Positions 1 through 9,064 of a DNA stretch of 64,000 bases are shown here, one piece after another. The notes under the pieces are model-generated. The model was not told the origin of the DNA. It ran no database searches and saw nothing but the letters and a program-made list of their open reading frames with translations. The stretch comes from Nocardioides astragali (GTDB taxonomy: Bacteria; Actinomycetota; Actinomycetes; Propionibacteriales; Nocardioidaceae), in the NCBI RefSeq assembly GCF_024436375.1, contig NZ_JAFMZM010000001.1, positions 744,001 to 808,000 on the forward strand, in the 5' to 3' direction. The position numbers and the translations under genes are program-made. Each line of letters opens with the position of its first letter. Positions within the stretch are counted from its first letter, which is position 1.

Positions 1-176
1 CGCGTCGCCTCGCGTCGCGACCGGTTGGTGAGGCCCAGCACCGAGTGTCGCTGCCCGGTGGTCCCTTCGAGGCCGCGCACGAGGGAGGTGTGAAGGATCC
101 GGGCGCCGCCAGAGAAGAAGCCCTCGTAGATCGAGAGCACTCGGGGTCCGTCCTCGAGGAACGCCACACTGTTCAT
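1..176 (-). CDS. Glycosyltransferase, N-terminal part (runs off left edge)
   Basis: Only the first 58 codons are inside the window and they stay open to the edge. The protein begins MNSVAFLEDGPRVLSIYEGF and continues with SGGARILHTSLVRGL and GQRHSVLGL. This resembles the start of a Rossmann-fold GT4-type glycosyltransferase (a beta strand, a Gly-Gly-Ala-Arg turn, then a helix). The ATG at 176-174 is chosen because a GGAAGGGAG-like ribosome site lies just upstream, and the other ATG five bases earlier hits a stop at its third codon. It points the same way as the glycerophosphodiesterase gene upstream, with about 113 nt between them. The sugar donor and acceptor cannot be judged from this fragment. 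Confidence 0.62.
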   Translation of the reverse strand, partial: MNSVAFLEDGPRVLSIYEGFFSGGARILHTSLVRGLEGTTGQRHSVLGLTNRSRREAT

Positions 177-289
177 GTCATCTCCCTTCCCGGGGCCGCG
201 ACCATAGGTCTCGAACACCAGCGAGGTGGATACCAGCGTCGAGCGTCCGATGAACCTCAGGCGACGGGCTGATGACGGGTGGACCCGGA

Positions 290-1153
290 TCAGGCGCGTC
301 GAAGGATGTCGCGCAGCACCTGCGGATAGTTGGTGATGATGCCGTCGACCTGCCAGTTGATCGCGCGGCGCATGTCACTGCCGGCATTGACGGTCCAGAC
401 GTGGATCTCCATGGCGTGTGCATGGACCTGATCGACGGTGGCCTGGTCGATCGCGCCGAGTGCTGGGTTGATCTGCTGCGCCCAGGTCGCGGCGGCTGCG
501 ATGTCGAGCGGAGTGGGCTTGCTGCCGTAGAGCAGCCCGACCGGGACGTCGGGGGCCAGGTCCTTGTAGCTGCGCAGCCAGAGGTGGTTGAAGGACTGGA
601 CGACGACGCGGTCCGCCTTGAGTGCACGGTTGAACGCGGGCAGCGAACGAAGCTCCTTGTCGAGGTCTGTTTCGATGCCCGGGTAGAGCTCTGGCATCTT
701 AGGCTCGAGCAGCATGCCGGCCTGTTGTCCGACGGCGTCGACCCACTCGGCCAGTGTCGGCACCCGCTCGCCGGCGAACTCCGGTGCGAACCACGAACCG
801 GCGTCCAGTTGTTTGATCTCGGCCAGGGTGAAGTCGCGGACGTTCCAGGGAGCTCGGTTCGGGAAGATCTGCTCGACGTCGGTGGTGCGAGCAAGGGTGG
901 GGTCGTGCATGATGACCAGCTCGCCGTCAACGGTGCGCTGGATGTCGTTCTCCACGACGTCGGACTTCTGCGCGATGGCCAACCGGACAGCTGCGATGGT
1001 GTTCTCGGGGGCTGCTCCGGACGAGCCTCGGTGCGCGCTGACCTCGACAGTTGGCGACGCCTTGGCTGAAGCGCTGGCGGTCGTTGCGTGTACGGCGGTG
1101 AGAGTGACGAGTGTGGAAACAAGGATGCCGAGGACTCGCGTGGTGCGATGCAT
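290..1153 (-). CDS. Secreted glycerophosphodiester phosphodiesterase family protein
   Basis: A 287-aa GDPD-family TIM-barrel enzyme, expected to hydrolyse glycerophosphodiesters to glycerol-3-phosphate and an alcohol outside the membrane. The first ~30 residues form a Sec signal peptide ending near ASASA. The catalytic set is visible: H41-R42 in SAHRGSSG, E50-N51, E68 and D70 in VVENDIQRTVDGE, and H83-D84 in MHDPTL; the C-terminal part has VHVWTVN followed by VDGIITNYP, the usual last strand with its GDPD tryptophan and aspartate. Length is typical for secreted single-domain members. A GGAGA ribosome site sits 5 nt before the ATG. The exact substrate is unknown; phosphate scavenging from lipids or teichoic acid is the usual role. 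Confidence 0.9.
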   Translation of the reverse strand: MHRTTRVLGILVSTLVTLTAVHATTASASAKASPTVEVSAHRGSSGAAPENTIAAVRLAIAQKSDVVENDIQRTVDGELVIMHDPTLARTTDVEQIFPNRAPWNVRDFTLAEIKQLDAGSWFAPEFAGERVPTLAEWVDAVGQQAGMLLEPKMPELYPGIETDLDKELRSLPAFNRALKADRVVVQSFNHLWLRSYKDLAPDVPVGLLYGSKPTPLDIAAAATWAQQINPALGAIDQATVDQVHAHAMEIHVWTVNAGSDMRRAINWQVDGIITNYPQVLRDILRRA

Positions 1154-1306
1154 GTGATTCTCCCGAGGATGACGGGCTCGGCCGGTCGGCGGAGCCTTTC
1201 ACCCCACACGCTGGGGGGCATCTGCCAACGGCTGGTGACGCATGGGCCAACCGGTCGTGACGGCTGCGGGGACGTCGCATGCCAGAGCTCGCCACCCCTG
1301 ACGCGA

Positions 1307-1408
1307 TCAGGTCGAGCGGGCATAGACGGCCGGCGTGACGCCGAGCAGCCGCCTGAAGTGCCTGGTCAGGTGCGCTTGGTCGTAGAACTCGACCTCGGCG
1401 GCGACGAA
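1307..1408 (-). pseudogene. Remnant of an AraC-type regulator (last ~33 codons)
   Basis: The reverse strand encodes VAAEVEFYDQAHLTRHFRRL followed by LGVTPAVYARST and a stop. This is the second helix-turn-helix and C-terminus of an AraC/XylS DNA-binding domain. Upstream of it the reading frame degenerates within a few codons and then meets the start of the CYTH-CHAD gene, so the effector domain and the first HTH are missing. It reads as the leftover of a gene deleted on its 5-prime side. A short real protein is unlikely. Confidence 0.6.
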
Positions 1409-1487
1409 GCTCGGCCGCTTGCGCCGCGAACAGCTGTGGGGAGCGACGAAGGGTGCCGGAGAGGCAGCGGTTGCGAGATGATGGTGC

Positions 1488-3020
1488 ATGGCGCCTGAAC
1501 GACATCGAGAGGTCGAGCGCAAGTACGACGTCGATCCGCGTACGCCTCTGCCGCCGCTGTCCGACGAGGGCCGGGTGGCGTCGGTGGGAGAGGCCGTGGA
1601 GCTGGCGCTCGAGGCGACGTACTTCGACACGGCGGACCTGGCGCTCGCGCGAGGCGGGGTGACGCTGCGGCGTCGCACCGGCGGGACCGACGACGGGTGG
1701 CACGTCAAGCTGCCGAGATCCGGGGACTCCCGCACCGAGCTGCATGCGCCGTTGGGCAGTGCCGACGAGACCGTGCCGAAGGACCTCCTGGCGTCGGTGC
1801 GTGCGCTGGTCCGCGATCGCCCCCTCGTCCCAGTCGTACGCCTGAGCACGCGCCGCACCGAGCATGCCCTGCGCGACGAGGCCGGGGCGGTGCTGGCGCT
1901 GGTCTGCGACGACCAGGTGCGCGCCGAGCAGCTGCCGGGCGCGGACGAGGTGCACGAGTGGCGCGAGTGGGAGGTCGAGCTCGTTGCCGGCGACGAGCTG
2001 CTCCTCGACGAGATCGAGGAGCGCCTCCGCGAGGCGGGCGCCGAGCCGGCGGCCACCGCATCCAAGCTGGCACGCGCGCTGGCCGGACGTCTGCGACCGC
2101 CCCGGCCGGAGCCGTCGGCGAAGTCGCTACGGCGCGGGACAGCGGCGGAGGTCCTGCGCGCGCACCTGACCGAGCACATCACCAGGCTGCACACGCAGGA
2201 TGGTCGCGTCCGTTCGGGCGAACCCGGCGCCGTCCACAAGATGCGCATCGAGGCACGACGACTTCGTACGGCGCTCAAGACGTGCCGGCCGTTGTTCCAC
2301 GACGGCGCCACCGACACCCTCGACGACGAGCTCCGTCGGCTCGGACGCGTCTTGAGCGGTGCCCGCGATGCGCAGGTCCTTCGCGAGCGGCTCCGAGGCC
2401 TCGTGGCGACCCAACCACCTGAGCTCGTCATGGGTCCGGTCGGTGTCCTGATCGACGACGAGCTGAGCGCTGCCGAGCAAGTGGGCCGCGCGAAGGCGCT
2501 CGAGGCGATGGCGGACACCCGATACCTCCGCCTGCTCGACGACCTCGACGCGTTCGTTGTCGACCTCCCGGTGACGGAGAGGGGCGACGGGCCGGCACGC
2601 GACGTGCTTCCCCGTCTGCTGCGCCGCGACGCGAAGCGCCTCGAGCGTGCCGTCCAGCGCGTACGTCAGGTCGAGGCCGGTGAGGCCCGCGACGCCGCTC
2701 TGCACGAAGCCCGCAAGAAGGCGAAACGACTGCGGTACGCCGCCGAGCTGGCGGTCCCGGTGTCGGGGAAGCGGGCAACGAAGCTGGCCTCCTCGGCCAA
2801 GGAGGTGCAGCGGGTCCTGGGCGAGCACCAGGACACCGTGATGTCCCGCGCGTTCCTGCGCGAGCACGGGGCGCGCTGCCACGCCGACGGACTGAACGGG
2901 TTCACCCTGGGCCGGTTGCACGCAATCGAGGAAGCTCGTGCCGAGGACGCCACGAAGGACTTCGCGGAGGCGTGGGCGGACCTGGACATCTCGCAGGTGC
3001 GCAAGCGCCTCGGAGGCTAG
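1488..3020 (+). CDS. CYTH and CHAD domain-containing protein
   Basis: 510 aa with two domains. Residues ~5-205 form a CYTH domain: it starts with the ExExK signature (E8, E10, K12 in REVERKYDV) and has alternating acidic and basic strands that form the triphosphate tunnel. Residues ~220-505 form a CHAD helical bundle with conserved histidines and basic residues (VHKMRIEARRLRTALK, HEARKKAKRLRYAAE). Such fusions are known or proposed to bind polyphosphate or hydrolyse inorganic triphosphate in the cytoplasm. The ATG at 1488 fits the expected N-terminus exactly. No clear partner gene; the Pls-type operon begins about 120-220 nt downstream. Confidence 0.92.
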   Translation: MAPERHREVERKYDVDPRTPLPPLSDEGRVASVGEAVELALEATYFDTADLALARGGVTLRRRTGGTDDGWHVKLPRSGDSRTELHAPLGSADETVPKDLLASVRALVRDRPLVPVVRLSTRRTEHALRDEAGAVLALVCDDQVRAEQLPGADEVHEWREWEVELVAGDELLLDEIEERLREAGAEPAATASKLARALAGRLRPPRPEPSAKSLRRGTAAEVLRAHLTEHITRLHTQDGRVRSGEPGAVHKMRIEARRLRTALKTCRPLFHDGATDTLDDELRRLGRVLSGARDAQVLRERLRGLVATQPPELVMGPVGVLIDDELSAAEQVGRAKALEAMADTRYLRLLDDLDAFVVDLPVTERGDGPARDVLPRLLRRDAKRLERAVQRVRQVEAGEARDAALHEARKKAKRLRYAAELAVPVSGKRATKLASSAKEVQRVLGEHQDTVMSRAFLREHGARCHADGLNGFTLGRLHAIEEARAEDATKDFAEAWADLDISQVRKRLGG

Positions 3021-3138
3021 GGCCTGGTCGAGGCGCTCGCTGCCGAGAGCGCGATGGTGAGACGGACGGGCTGCTGTTCAAGCACCGTTCACCCGCGGCT
3101 GCCACGGTGCCTGCTCCACCCCGGGCCCCGACCAGAGG

Positions 3139-3240
3139 ATGAGCGTGCTTCAAGACGTTCGCGACTACATCGACCGCTTCCGCGACCCCGCCCCGTTGCT
3201 CGTCGTCCGCGGCATCAGACGCGGCGGGCGACTGACGTGA
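3139..3240 (+). CDS. Possible small upstream ORF (33 aa) overlapping the NRPS start
   Basis: An ATG-started frame encoding MSVLQDVRDYIDRFRDPAPL plus 13 more residues, ending in TGA. Its stop overlaps the GTG start of the Pls-type gene in a GTGA junction, the same arrangement seen further down this operon. About 28 of 33 codons end in G or C, like coding DNA here. An AGAGG motif abuts the ATG, which is poor spacing. It may be a translated leader that couples to the NRPS, a relic, or chance. Confidence 0.3.
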   Translation: MSVLQDVRDYIDRFRDPAPLLVVRGIRRGGRLT

Positions 3241-6200
3241 CGGCGGACACGCAAGCGTCGGGGCTGCTACCCGCTCTCCTGGCGAGTGACCGTGCCCCTG
3301 CGCCACGCACGTTGGTCGACATCTTCCGCGAGGTGGTGGACTTCGCTCCACAGAGTCCCGCCGTGGACAACGGCGTCGAGGTGCTCACCTATGCCGAGCT
3401 GGCCGAGGCCGCCGACCGGCTCGCCGCCGAGCTCCGGGAGACGGGCGTCCGCCGCGGCGACAAGGTCGGCGTGCGCATCAAGTCCGGCACGACGGACCTC
3501 TACGTCGCCATCCTCGCCATCCTGTGCGCCGGCGCCGCCTACGTCCCGGTCGATGCCGACGACCCCGACGAGCGCGCCCGCGTGGTCTTCGAGGAGTCCG
3601 GGGCGGCGGCCGTCATCGGCAACGACCTGCGGATAGAGGGCCGTCGTCCTGTGGCGAACGCAGGGGACTCGAGCGCCGCAGGTGACGGAGGGCCGAGCGT
3701 CGAGGACGACGCCTGGGTCATCTTCACCAGCGGTTCGACGGGCAGGCCAAAGGGCGTCGCCGTCACGCACCGCAACGCCGCCGCCTTCGTCGACGCCGAG
3801 TCGCGGATGTTCCTCCCGGAAGAGCCGCTCGGCCCCGGTGATCGCGTCATGGCCGGTCTCTCCGTGGCCTTCGATGCCAGCTGCGAGGAGATGTGGCTCG
3901 CCTGGGCGTACGGCGCCTGCCTGGTCCCGGCGCCGCGCTCGCTGGTGCGCAGCGGTGTCGATGTGGGGCCGTGGCTGGTCGCCAACGCCATCACCGTGGT
4001 CTCCACGGTGCCCACCCTGGTCGCACTCTGGCCGCCGTCCTCGCTCGAGCAGGTGCGGCTGCTGATCATGGGAGGCGAGGCGTGCCCGCCCGAGCTGGCC
4101 CAACGCCTGCAACGTGCGGGCCGCGAGGTCTGGAACACGTACGGCCCCACCGAGGCGACCGTCGTGGCGTGCGGGGCGCTGCTCGACGGCTCCGACCCGG
4201 TCCGCATCGGACTGCCTCTCGACGGATGGGACCTCGCCGTCGTCGACGCCGACGGCAACCCGGTCGCCGAGGGCGCCACTGGCGAGCTCATCATCGGAGG
4301 CGTCGGCCTCGCTCGCTATCTGGATCCCGCGAAGGACGCCGAGAAGTACGCCCCCATGCCGAGCCTGGGCTGGGAGCGCGCTTACCGCTCCGGCGACGTG
4401 GTCCGCAACGACCCACAAGGACTCGTGTTCGCCGGTCGCGCAGACGACCAGGTCAAGCTCGGCGGCCGCCGCATCGAGCTCGGTGAGATCGACGAGCAGC
4501 TGCTGCGCCTGCCGGGCGTCATCCAGGCCGCCGCCGCGGTGAGGTCGACCCGCAGCGGCAACCGGCTGCTGGTGGGCTACCTCACCGTCGACCCCTCTTA
4601 CGACGCCGGCACCGCCCAGGAGCTGCTCCGAGGACGACTCCCCGCCGCCCTCGTCCCACGACTCGCGGTCGTCGACACGTTGCCGACCCGCACCAGCGGC
4701 AAGATCGACCGCGACGCCCTTCCGTGGCCGCTTCCTCGAGCCGCGCCGCCGGCGGTCCGGCTGGACGCGACCCAGCAGTGGCTGGCCACGATCTGGTCCG
4801 ACGTCCTCGGCGCCGACGTGACCACCCCTCGCGACGACTTCTTCGACTTCGGCGGCGGCTCGCTGACAGCAGCGCAGGTCGTGAGCCGGATCCGTGAGCG
4901 CTACCCCGAGATCGTCGTCGGTGACGTCTACGCACACTCCAGCATCGCTGCGCTCGCCGCCGCGCTGCCCGCCCTGGCAGGCACCCAGCCGGCCAGCAAC
5001 CGCGACGTCCGGCCCCTATCGCTGAAGAGCCAGGCCGGCCAGCTGCTTGCCCTCGTGCCGCTGCGCGGCCTCGCCGGCCTGCGCTGGCTCAGCTGGCTCC
5101 TGCTCGGATCCACCATTGCTCGCTCGACCCTCGGCCTGGGCGGACTGCCGAGCACGCCGGCCTGGGTCCTCATCCTGACGACCTGGTTCTTCCTCGTGCC
5201 ACCGGGACGCATGACCCTCGCCGCCCTCCTCGCGCGCGCGGTGCTCCGCCCGGTCACGCCCGGGACGCACCCGCGCGGGGGGAAGGCGCACCTGCGCATC
5301 TGGCTCGCCGAGCGCATCCAGGACGAGCTCGCCGCCACCTCCCTTGCGGGCGCTCCATGGTTCCCGTTGTACGCCCGCCTGCTCGGCAACACGATCGGTC
5401 CGGGCGCCGACCTGCACACGCTGCCGCCCGTCACGGGGATGCTGAGTCTCGGCAAGGGTGCCGCCATCGAGCCCGAGGTCGACCTCGCCGGCTACTGGAT
5501 CGACGGAGACGTCATCCACGTGGGGCCGATCACCGTCGGCGCCAGGGCCCGGGTCGGAGCCCGCTGCACGCTCAGCCCCGGCGCACGTGTCGGCAAGGAC
5601 GCAGAGGTGGCGCCGGGTTCGCTGGTCGACGGCGACGTCCCCAGTGGGGAGTTCTGGGCCGGCTCTCCGGCCGAGCGGCGGCGAGCCGACGCCCGCGGCC
5701 CCTGGCACGACCCGCCCAGCGGCCGGACAGCCACGACGGGGAGCGCCTGGCTCGGCCTCTACGGAGCGATGGCGGTCCTCATCGCCGCGCTGCCCGGCAT
5801 CGCGGTGCTCGTCGGGGCGCTGGTGCTGCTCCCGGTGCTGCGCGGCGCCGACGGCCTCGGTGACGCGGTGGGCCGGGGTCTGCCCTGGCTGCCGCTCGCG
5901 GCGCTGACTGGCTATGCCTCGCTGGTCGTGATGATCTGGGCCCTGGTCCGACTGCTCGGCCTCGGCATGCATGCAGGGGTCCACCGGGTCCGGTCCGGCA
6001 CCGGTGTGCGGATCTGGAGCACGCTGCGGGTGCTCGACGAAGCCCGCACCTGGCTCTTCCCCCTGTACGCCAGTGCGCTGACCCCGACCTGGCTGCGCAT
6101 GCTGGGGGCTCGCATCGGTTCGGGCGTGGAGGCTTCGACGGTGCTGCTGATCCCGAAGTTCACCACCGTCGGCGAGGACGCCTTCCTGGCCGACGACACC

Positions 6201-7133
6201 CTGGTCGGGTGCTATGAGCTCGGCGGCGGCTGGATCCGCGTCGACAACGTCAAGATCGGCAAACGCGCCTTCGTCGGCAACTCCGGCATGGCGGCACCGG
6301 GCCGGAAGGTGCCCAAGGAGTCCCTCGTCGCCGTGCTCTCCGCCGCCCCTGCTCGCCAGGTCGCCAAGGCCGGCTCGAGCTGGGTGGGGAGCCCCCCGAC
6401 CAGGCTGAGGCGCACGAGCGGCGAGGCCGACGACACCCGGACCTACACCCCGTCCACGGGGCTGAAGGTGGCGCGCGCGGCCGTCGAGACGGCTCGCGTC
6501 GTGCCGCTCATGCTGCTGGTGCTCCTCAACGTCGGGGTGGGCGTGACCCTGCTTGCGCTCGTTGACGTGCACCCCATCGCTGCCCCCGTCCTCGCTGGAC
6601 CTGTGCTGATCGCGGCAGGTCTGGGGGCCGCGATGGTGACCGTCTGCGCCAAGGTGGTCCTCGTCGGCCGGCACCAGGCCTTGGACCACCCGCTCTGGTC
6701 GTCGTTCGTGTGGCGCAACGAGCTGGCCGACACGTTCACGGAGGTGCTGGCCGCACCCTGGTTCGCAGCGCCCGCCCGAGGCACGGCGGCCCTCAACGCC
6801 TGGTTGCGGCTGCTGGGCGCCCGGATCGGTCGCGGCGTGTGGTGTGAGACCTACTGGCTGCCCGAGACCGACCTCGTCACCCTGAAGGACGGATCCACCG
6901 TCAACCGGGGTTGCGTCGTGCAGACGCATCTCTTCCACGACCGGGTGTTGAGCATGGACACCGTGACCCTCGAGGCCGGTGCGACCCTGGGTCCCAACAG
7001 CGTTATCCTTCCCGCTGCGACGATTGGTCGGCACACCACCGTGGGCCCGGTTTCTCTCGTGATGCGCGGGGAGGTTGTTCCTCCTCGGACCTGCTGGATC
7101 GGCAACCCGATCGGCCCTTGGGAGGCACCGTGA
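3237..7133 (+). CDS. Pls/PosA-family non-ribosomal peptide synthetase (A-T-transmembrane-LbH)
   Basis: 1298 aa from the GTG at 3237; an upstream ATG in frame (3054) would add a low-complexity Arg/Pro stretch that does not look coding. The adenylation domain (residues ~20-510) has A3 TSGSTGRPKG near 164, the amino-group-binding Asp213 in FDASCEEMW, NTYGPTEATV, YRSGDVV and the A10 lysine in TSGKIDRDALP. A thiolation domain follows, with the phosphopantetheine serine at about 542 in FGGGSLTA. The rest alternates membrane helices with hexapeptide-repeat (left-handed beta-helix) segments, the layout of epsilon-poly-lysine synthetase and its relatives, which polymerise one amino acid at the membrane without a classical condensation domain. 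The amino acid used here is not predictable by eye. Confidence 0.9.
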   Translation: MTADTQASGLLPALLASDRAPAPRTLVDIFREVVDFAPQSPAVDNGVEVLTYAELAEAADRLAAELRETGVRRGDKVGVRIKSGTTDLYVAILAILCAGAAYVPVDADDPDERARVVFEESGAAAVIGNDLRIEGRRPVANAGDSSAAGDGGPSVEDDAWVIFTSGSTGRPKGVAVTHRNAAAFVDAESRMFLPEEPLGPGDRVMAGLSVAFDASCEEMWLAWAYGACLVPAPRSLVRSGVDVGPWLVANAITVVSTVPTLVALWPPSSLEQVRLLIMGGEACPPELAQRLQRAGREVWNTYGPTEATVVACGALLDGSDPVRIGLPLDGWDLAVVDADGNPVAEGATGELIIGGVGLARYLDPAKDAEKYAPMPSLGWERAYRSGDVVRNDPQGLVFAGRADDQVKLGGRRIELGEIDEQLLRLPGVIQAAAAVRSTRSGNRLLVGYLTVDPSYDAGTAQELLRGRLPAALVPRLAVVDTLPTRTSGKIDRDALPWPLPRAAPPAVRLDATQQWLATIWSDVLGADVTTPRDDFFDFGGGSLTAAQVVSRIRERYPEIVVGDVYAHSSIAALAAALPALAGTQPASNRDVRPLSLKSQAGQLLALVPLRGLAGLRWLSWLLLGSTIARSTLGLGGLPSTPAWVLILTTWFFLVPPGRMTLAALLARAVLRPVTPGTHPRGGKAHLRIWLAERIQDELAATSLAGAPWFPLYARLLGNTIGPGADLHTLPPVTGMLSLGKGAAIEPEVDLAGYWIDGDVIHVGPITVGARARVGARCTLSPGARVGKDAEVAPGSLVDGDVPSGEFWAGSPAERRRADARGPWHDPPSGRTATTGSAWLGLYGAMAVLIAALPGIAVLVGALVLLPVLRGADGLGDAVGRGLPWLPLAALTGYASLVVMIWALVRLLGLGMHAGVHRVRSGTGVRIWSTLRVLDEARTWLFPLYASALTPTWLRMLGARIGSGVEASTVLLIPKFTTVGEDAFLADDTLVGCYELGGGWIRVDNVKIGKRAFVGNSGMAAPGRKVPKESLVAVLSAAPARQVAKAGSSWVGSPPTRLRRTSGEADDTRTYTPSTGLKVARAAVETARVVPLMLLVLLNVGVGVTLLALVDVHPIAAPVLAGPVLIAAGLGAAMVTVCAKVVLVGRHQALDHPLWSSFVWRNELADTFTEVLAAPWFAAPARGTAALNAWLRLLGARIGRGVWCETYWLPETDLVTLKDGSTVNRGCVVQTHLFHDRVLSMDTVTLEAGATLGPNSVILPAATIGRHTTVGPVSLVMRGEVVPPRTCWIGNPIGPWEAP

Positions 7134-8416
7134 GTCTTGAGCCGTACATCCCCGACCACGGCGACGACTCGTTCGACGTCGCCCACTACTCGTTGGGGCT
7201 CGGCTACAAGCTCATCGGCAACCGTCTCGACGGCGACGCGGTGCTGTCCTGCGTGGCGCGCGCCGACACCACGGCCGTCACCCTCGACCTCGCCGGCCTG
7301 CGCGTCGCGAAGGTGTTCGTCGACGGGACCCCCGCGCGGTTCACCCACCGCGGGAGCCGGCTCCGGATCCCGGCCCGGCTCGCTGCGGGCCAGGAGTTCG
7401 AGCTACGCGTGAAGTACGCCGGCTCGCCGTGCACTCTCAAGGCGCCGCACCTCGACGACGCGGGCTGGGAGGAGCTCACTGACGGCGTCATCGTGGCGGC
7501 CCAGCCGCACGGTGCTCCGACGTGGTTCCCGTGCAACGACCGTCCGAGCAACAAGGCGACGTACGCCATCACCATGGCCGCCCCGAGCGACTACTACGTC
7601 GCGATGAGCGGCAGTCTCACCGACACCCGTCGCCGTGGCTCGGTCACCGAGTGGACGTGGGAGATGCCGCAGCCGATGGCGCCCTATCTCGCCACCGTCC
7701 AGATCGGCCGTTACGAGGTGCGCGACCTGGCGGAGGGCGTGACCGTGATCGCGCCGCCGGACCTCAAGGGCGAGGGCTACGACGCGTCGTTCGGCCGGCA
7801 GCCGGCGATGATGGAGTTCTTCGAGTCGGTCTTCGGGACCTACCCCTTCGACGACTACACGGTCGTGGTGACCGACGACCCGCTCGAGATCCCACTGGAG
7901 TCGCAGTCGCTGTCGACGTTCGGCCGCAACTACGCGTCCGCCGACTGGCACGCCGTCCGGCTCGTCGCGCACGAGCTCGCGCACCAGTGGTTCGGCAACG
8001 CCGTCACGCTGCGTGAGTGGCACGACATCTGGCTGCACGAGGGCTTCGCCTGCTACGCCGAGTGGCTCTGGTCCGAGGAGTCCGGGGGGGAGAGCGCAGC
8101 GTGGTGGGCGGCCCACTACCAGGCGAAGCTGGCCGAGCTCGACCAGGACCTGCTGCTCGCCGACCCGGGCCCGGCGCTGATGTTCGACGACCGGGTCTAC
8201 AAGCGCGGCGCGTTGACCCTGCACGCGCTCCGCTCGGTCGTGGGCGATCACGACTTCTTCGACATCCTGCGCGAATGGGTCGAGCGGTTCGGCGGCGGCA
8301 ACGCGACGACCGCCGACTTCGAGGCGCTGGCTGCCGAGATCAGTGGGGAGTCGCTCGGCGGGCTCTTCGACGCCTGGCTCCGCTCACCCGAGCTTCCCGA
8401 CCTGCCGGAGCGATGA
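7130..8416 (+). CDS. M1 family metallopeptidase (aminopeptidase)
   Basis: 428 aa. The gluzincin active site is intact: HELAHQWFGN with zinc ligands H281 and H285 and catalytic E282, and the third zinc ligand E304 in LHEGFACY. The N-terminal ~180 residues are the beta-rich domain of M1 enzymes, and the exopeptidase region is complete enough for a short-form aminopeptidase that lacks the large C-terminal helical domain of PepN. The GTG start overlaps the NRPS stop by 4 nt (GTGA), so the two should be co-translated. It has no signal peptide. It could trim peptides made by the upstream enzyme or only share the transcript. Confidence 0.92.
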   Translation: MSLEPYIPDHGDDSFDVAHYSLGLGYKLIGNRLDGDAVLSCVARADTTAVTLDLAGLRVAKVFVDGTPARFTHRGSRLRIPARLAAGQEFELRVKYAGSPCTLKAPHLDDAGWEELTDGVIVAAQPHGAPTWFPCNDRPSNKATYAITMAAPSDYYVAMSGSLTDTRRRGSVTEWTWEMPQPMAPYLATVQIGRYEVRDLAEGVTVIAPPDLKGEGYDASFGRQPAMMEFFESVFGTYPFDDYTVVVTDDPLEIPLESQSLSTFGRNYASADWHAVRLVAHELAHQWFGNAVTLREWHDIWLHEGFACYAEWLWSEESGGESAAWWAAHYQAKLAELDQDLLLADPGPALMFDDRVYKRGALTLHALRSVVGDHDFFDILREWVERFGGGNATTADFEALAAEISGESLGGLFDAWLRSPELPDLPER

Positions 8417-8871
8417 ACCGCACGCACGTCGCATGGCACGACGCCAGGACTCATCCGGACACCGCGCTGGCCAGGCATGCCACGTCCCTGCTCGGAGCAG
8501 GCGTCATCGCGTCGGGCCGCCTCTGCCCAGAGTGTGGCAGCGACCGTCACGGGCGTCCGTGGCTGCGCCACGAAAGTAGGTCCGTCCACGTCTCCCTCGC
8601 GCGCTCCGGCGCGCACCTCGTGACCGCCATGTCCGGGACGCCGGTCGGCGTCGACGTCGAGGTCGAGGTGATCGACGTGCTGCCAGAGCTGGTGCTCGCG
8701 CCGGGTGAGACCGCTGATCTTGCGCGCGCCTGGACGCGCAAGGAAGCGGTCCTCAAGGCGCGAGGAACCGGCCTGACGACACCGATGGTCGACGTCGTAC
8801 TTGCACACGAGTGCTGGGAAGACATCGAGGCCCCCGAGGGGTACGTCGCTGCGGTGTCCCTCCTGCCGTAG
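8413..8871 (+). CDS. Short 4'-phosphopantetheinyl transferase superfamily protein
   Basis: 152 aa, shorter than typical Sfp enzymes (~220 aa) because the N-terminal half is reduced. The magnesium and CoA motifs are present: GVDVE with D81 and E83, and W107-x-R109-K110-E111 with K115 in AWTRKEAVLKARGTGL. Sfp-type enzymes transfer phosphopantetheine from CoA to the serine of carrier domains. The ATG overlaps the aminopeptidase stop (ATGA). Its place in the same operon as a protein with a thiolation domain strongly suggests that domain is its substrate. Confidence 0.85.
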   Translation: MNRTHVAWHDARTHPDTALARHATSLLGAGVIASGRLCPECGSDRHGRPWLRHESRSVHVSLARSGAHLVTAMSGTPVGVDVEVEVIDVLPELVLAPGETADLARAWTRKEAVLKARGTGLTTPMVDVVLAHECWEDIEAPEGYVAAVSLLP

Positions 8872-9064
8872 CTGCCCGGTCGGCGGCTCGTCGTCCCGTG
8901 CCGTCGCAGCGGGAGCCCGGCCGTACCGGGACGTTCGCCGGGCCGTCACCGGCGGCCGTCTCCGCGTTCACCCGGCGCCGCGAGGGTTCGCCGTGGCCTG
9001 CCTCGGGGCCTGTCCGCGGGGCGAGGAGGCCGTCACTCCTTGCCTCTCGAAAGGACCGCACCCC

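Noticed and set aside
178..1323. Arg/Ser-rich frame overlapping the glycerophosphodiesterase on the same strand.
   Set aside because: Alternative frame of the real gene without motifs; the secreted GDPD frame has signal peptide and catalytic residues.
3054..3236. Earlier start for the NRPS at the ATG 3054.
   Set aside because: The added 61 residues are Arg/Pro rich without homology, and the region looks non-coding in that frame; the GTG at 3237 starts the normal N-terminus.
5016..7034. Long open frame on the reverse strand opposite the NRPS gene (672 codons).
   Set aside because: It lies entirely within a well-supported gene; the Gly/Arg/Gln/His-rich composition is what the complement of GC-rich codons gives, and no motif is present.
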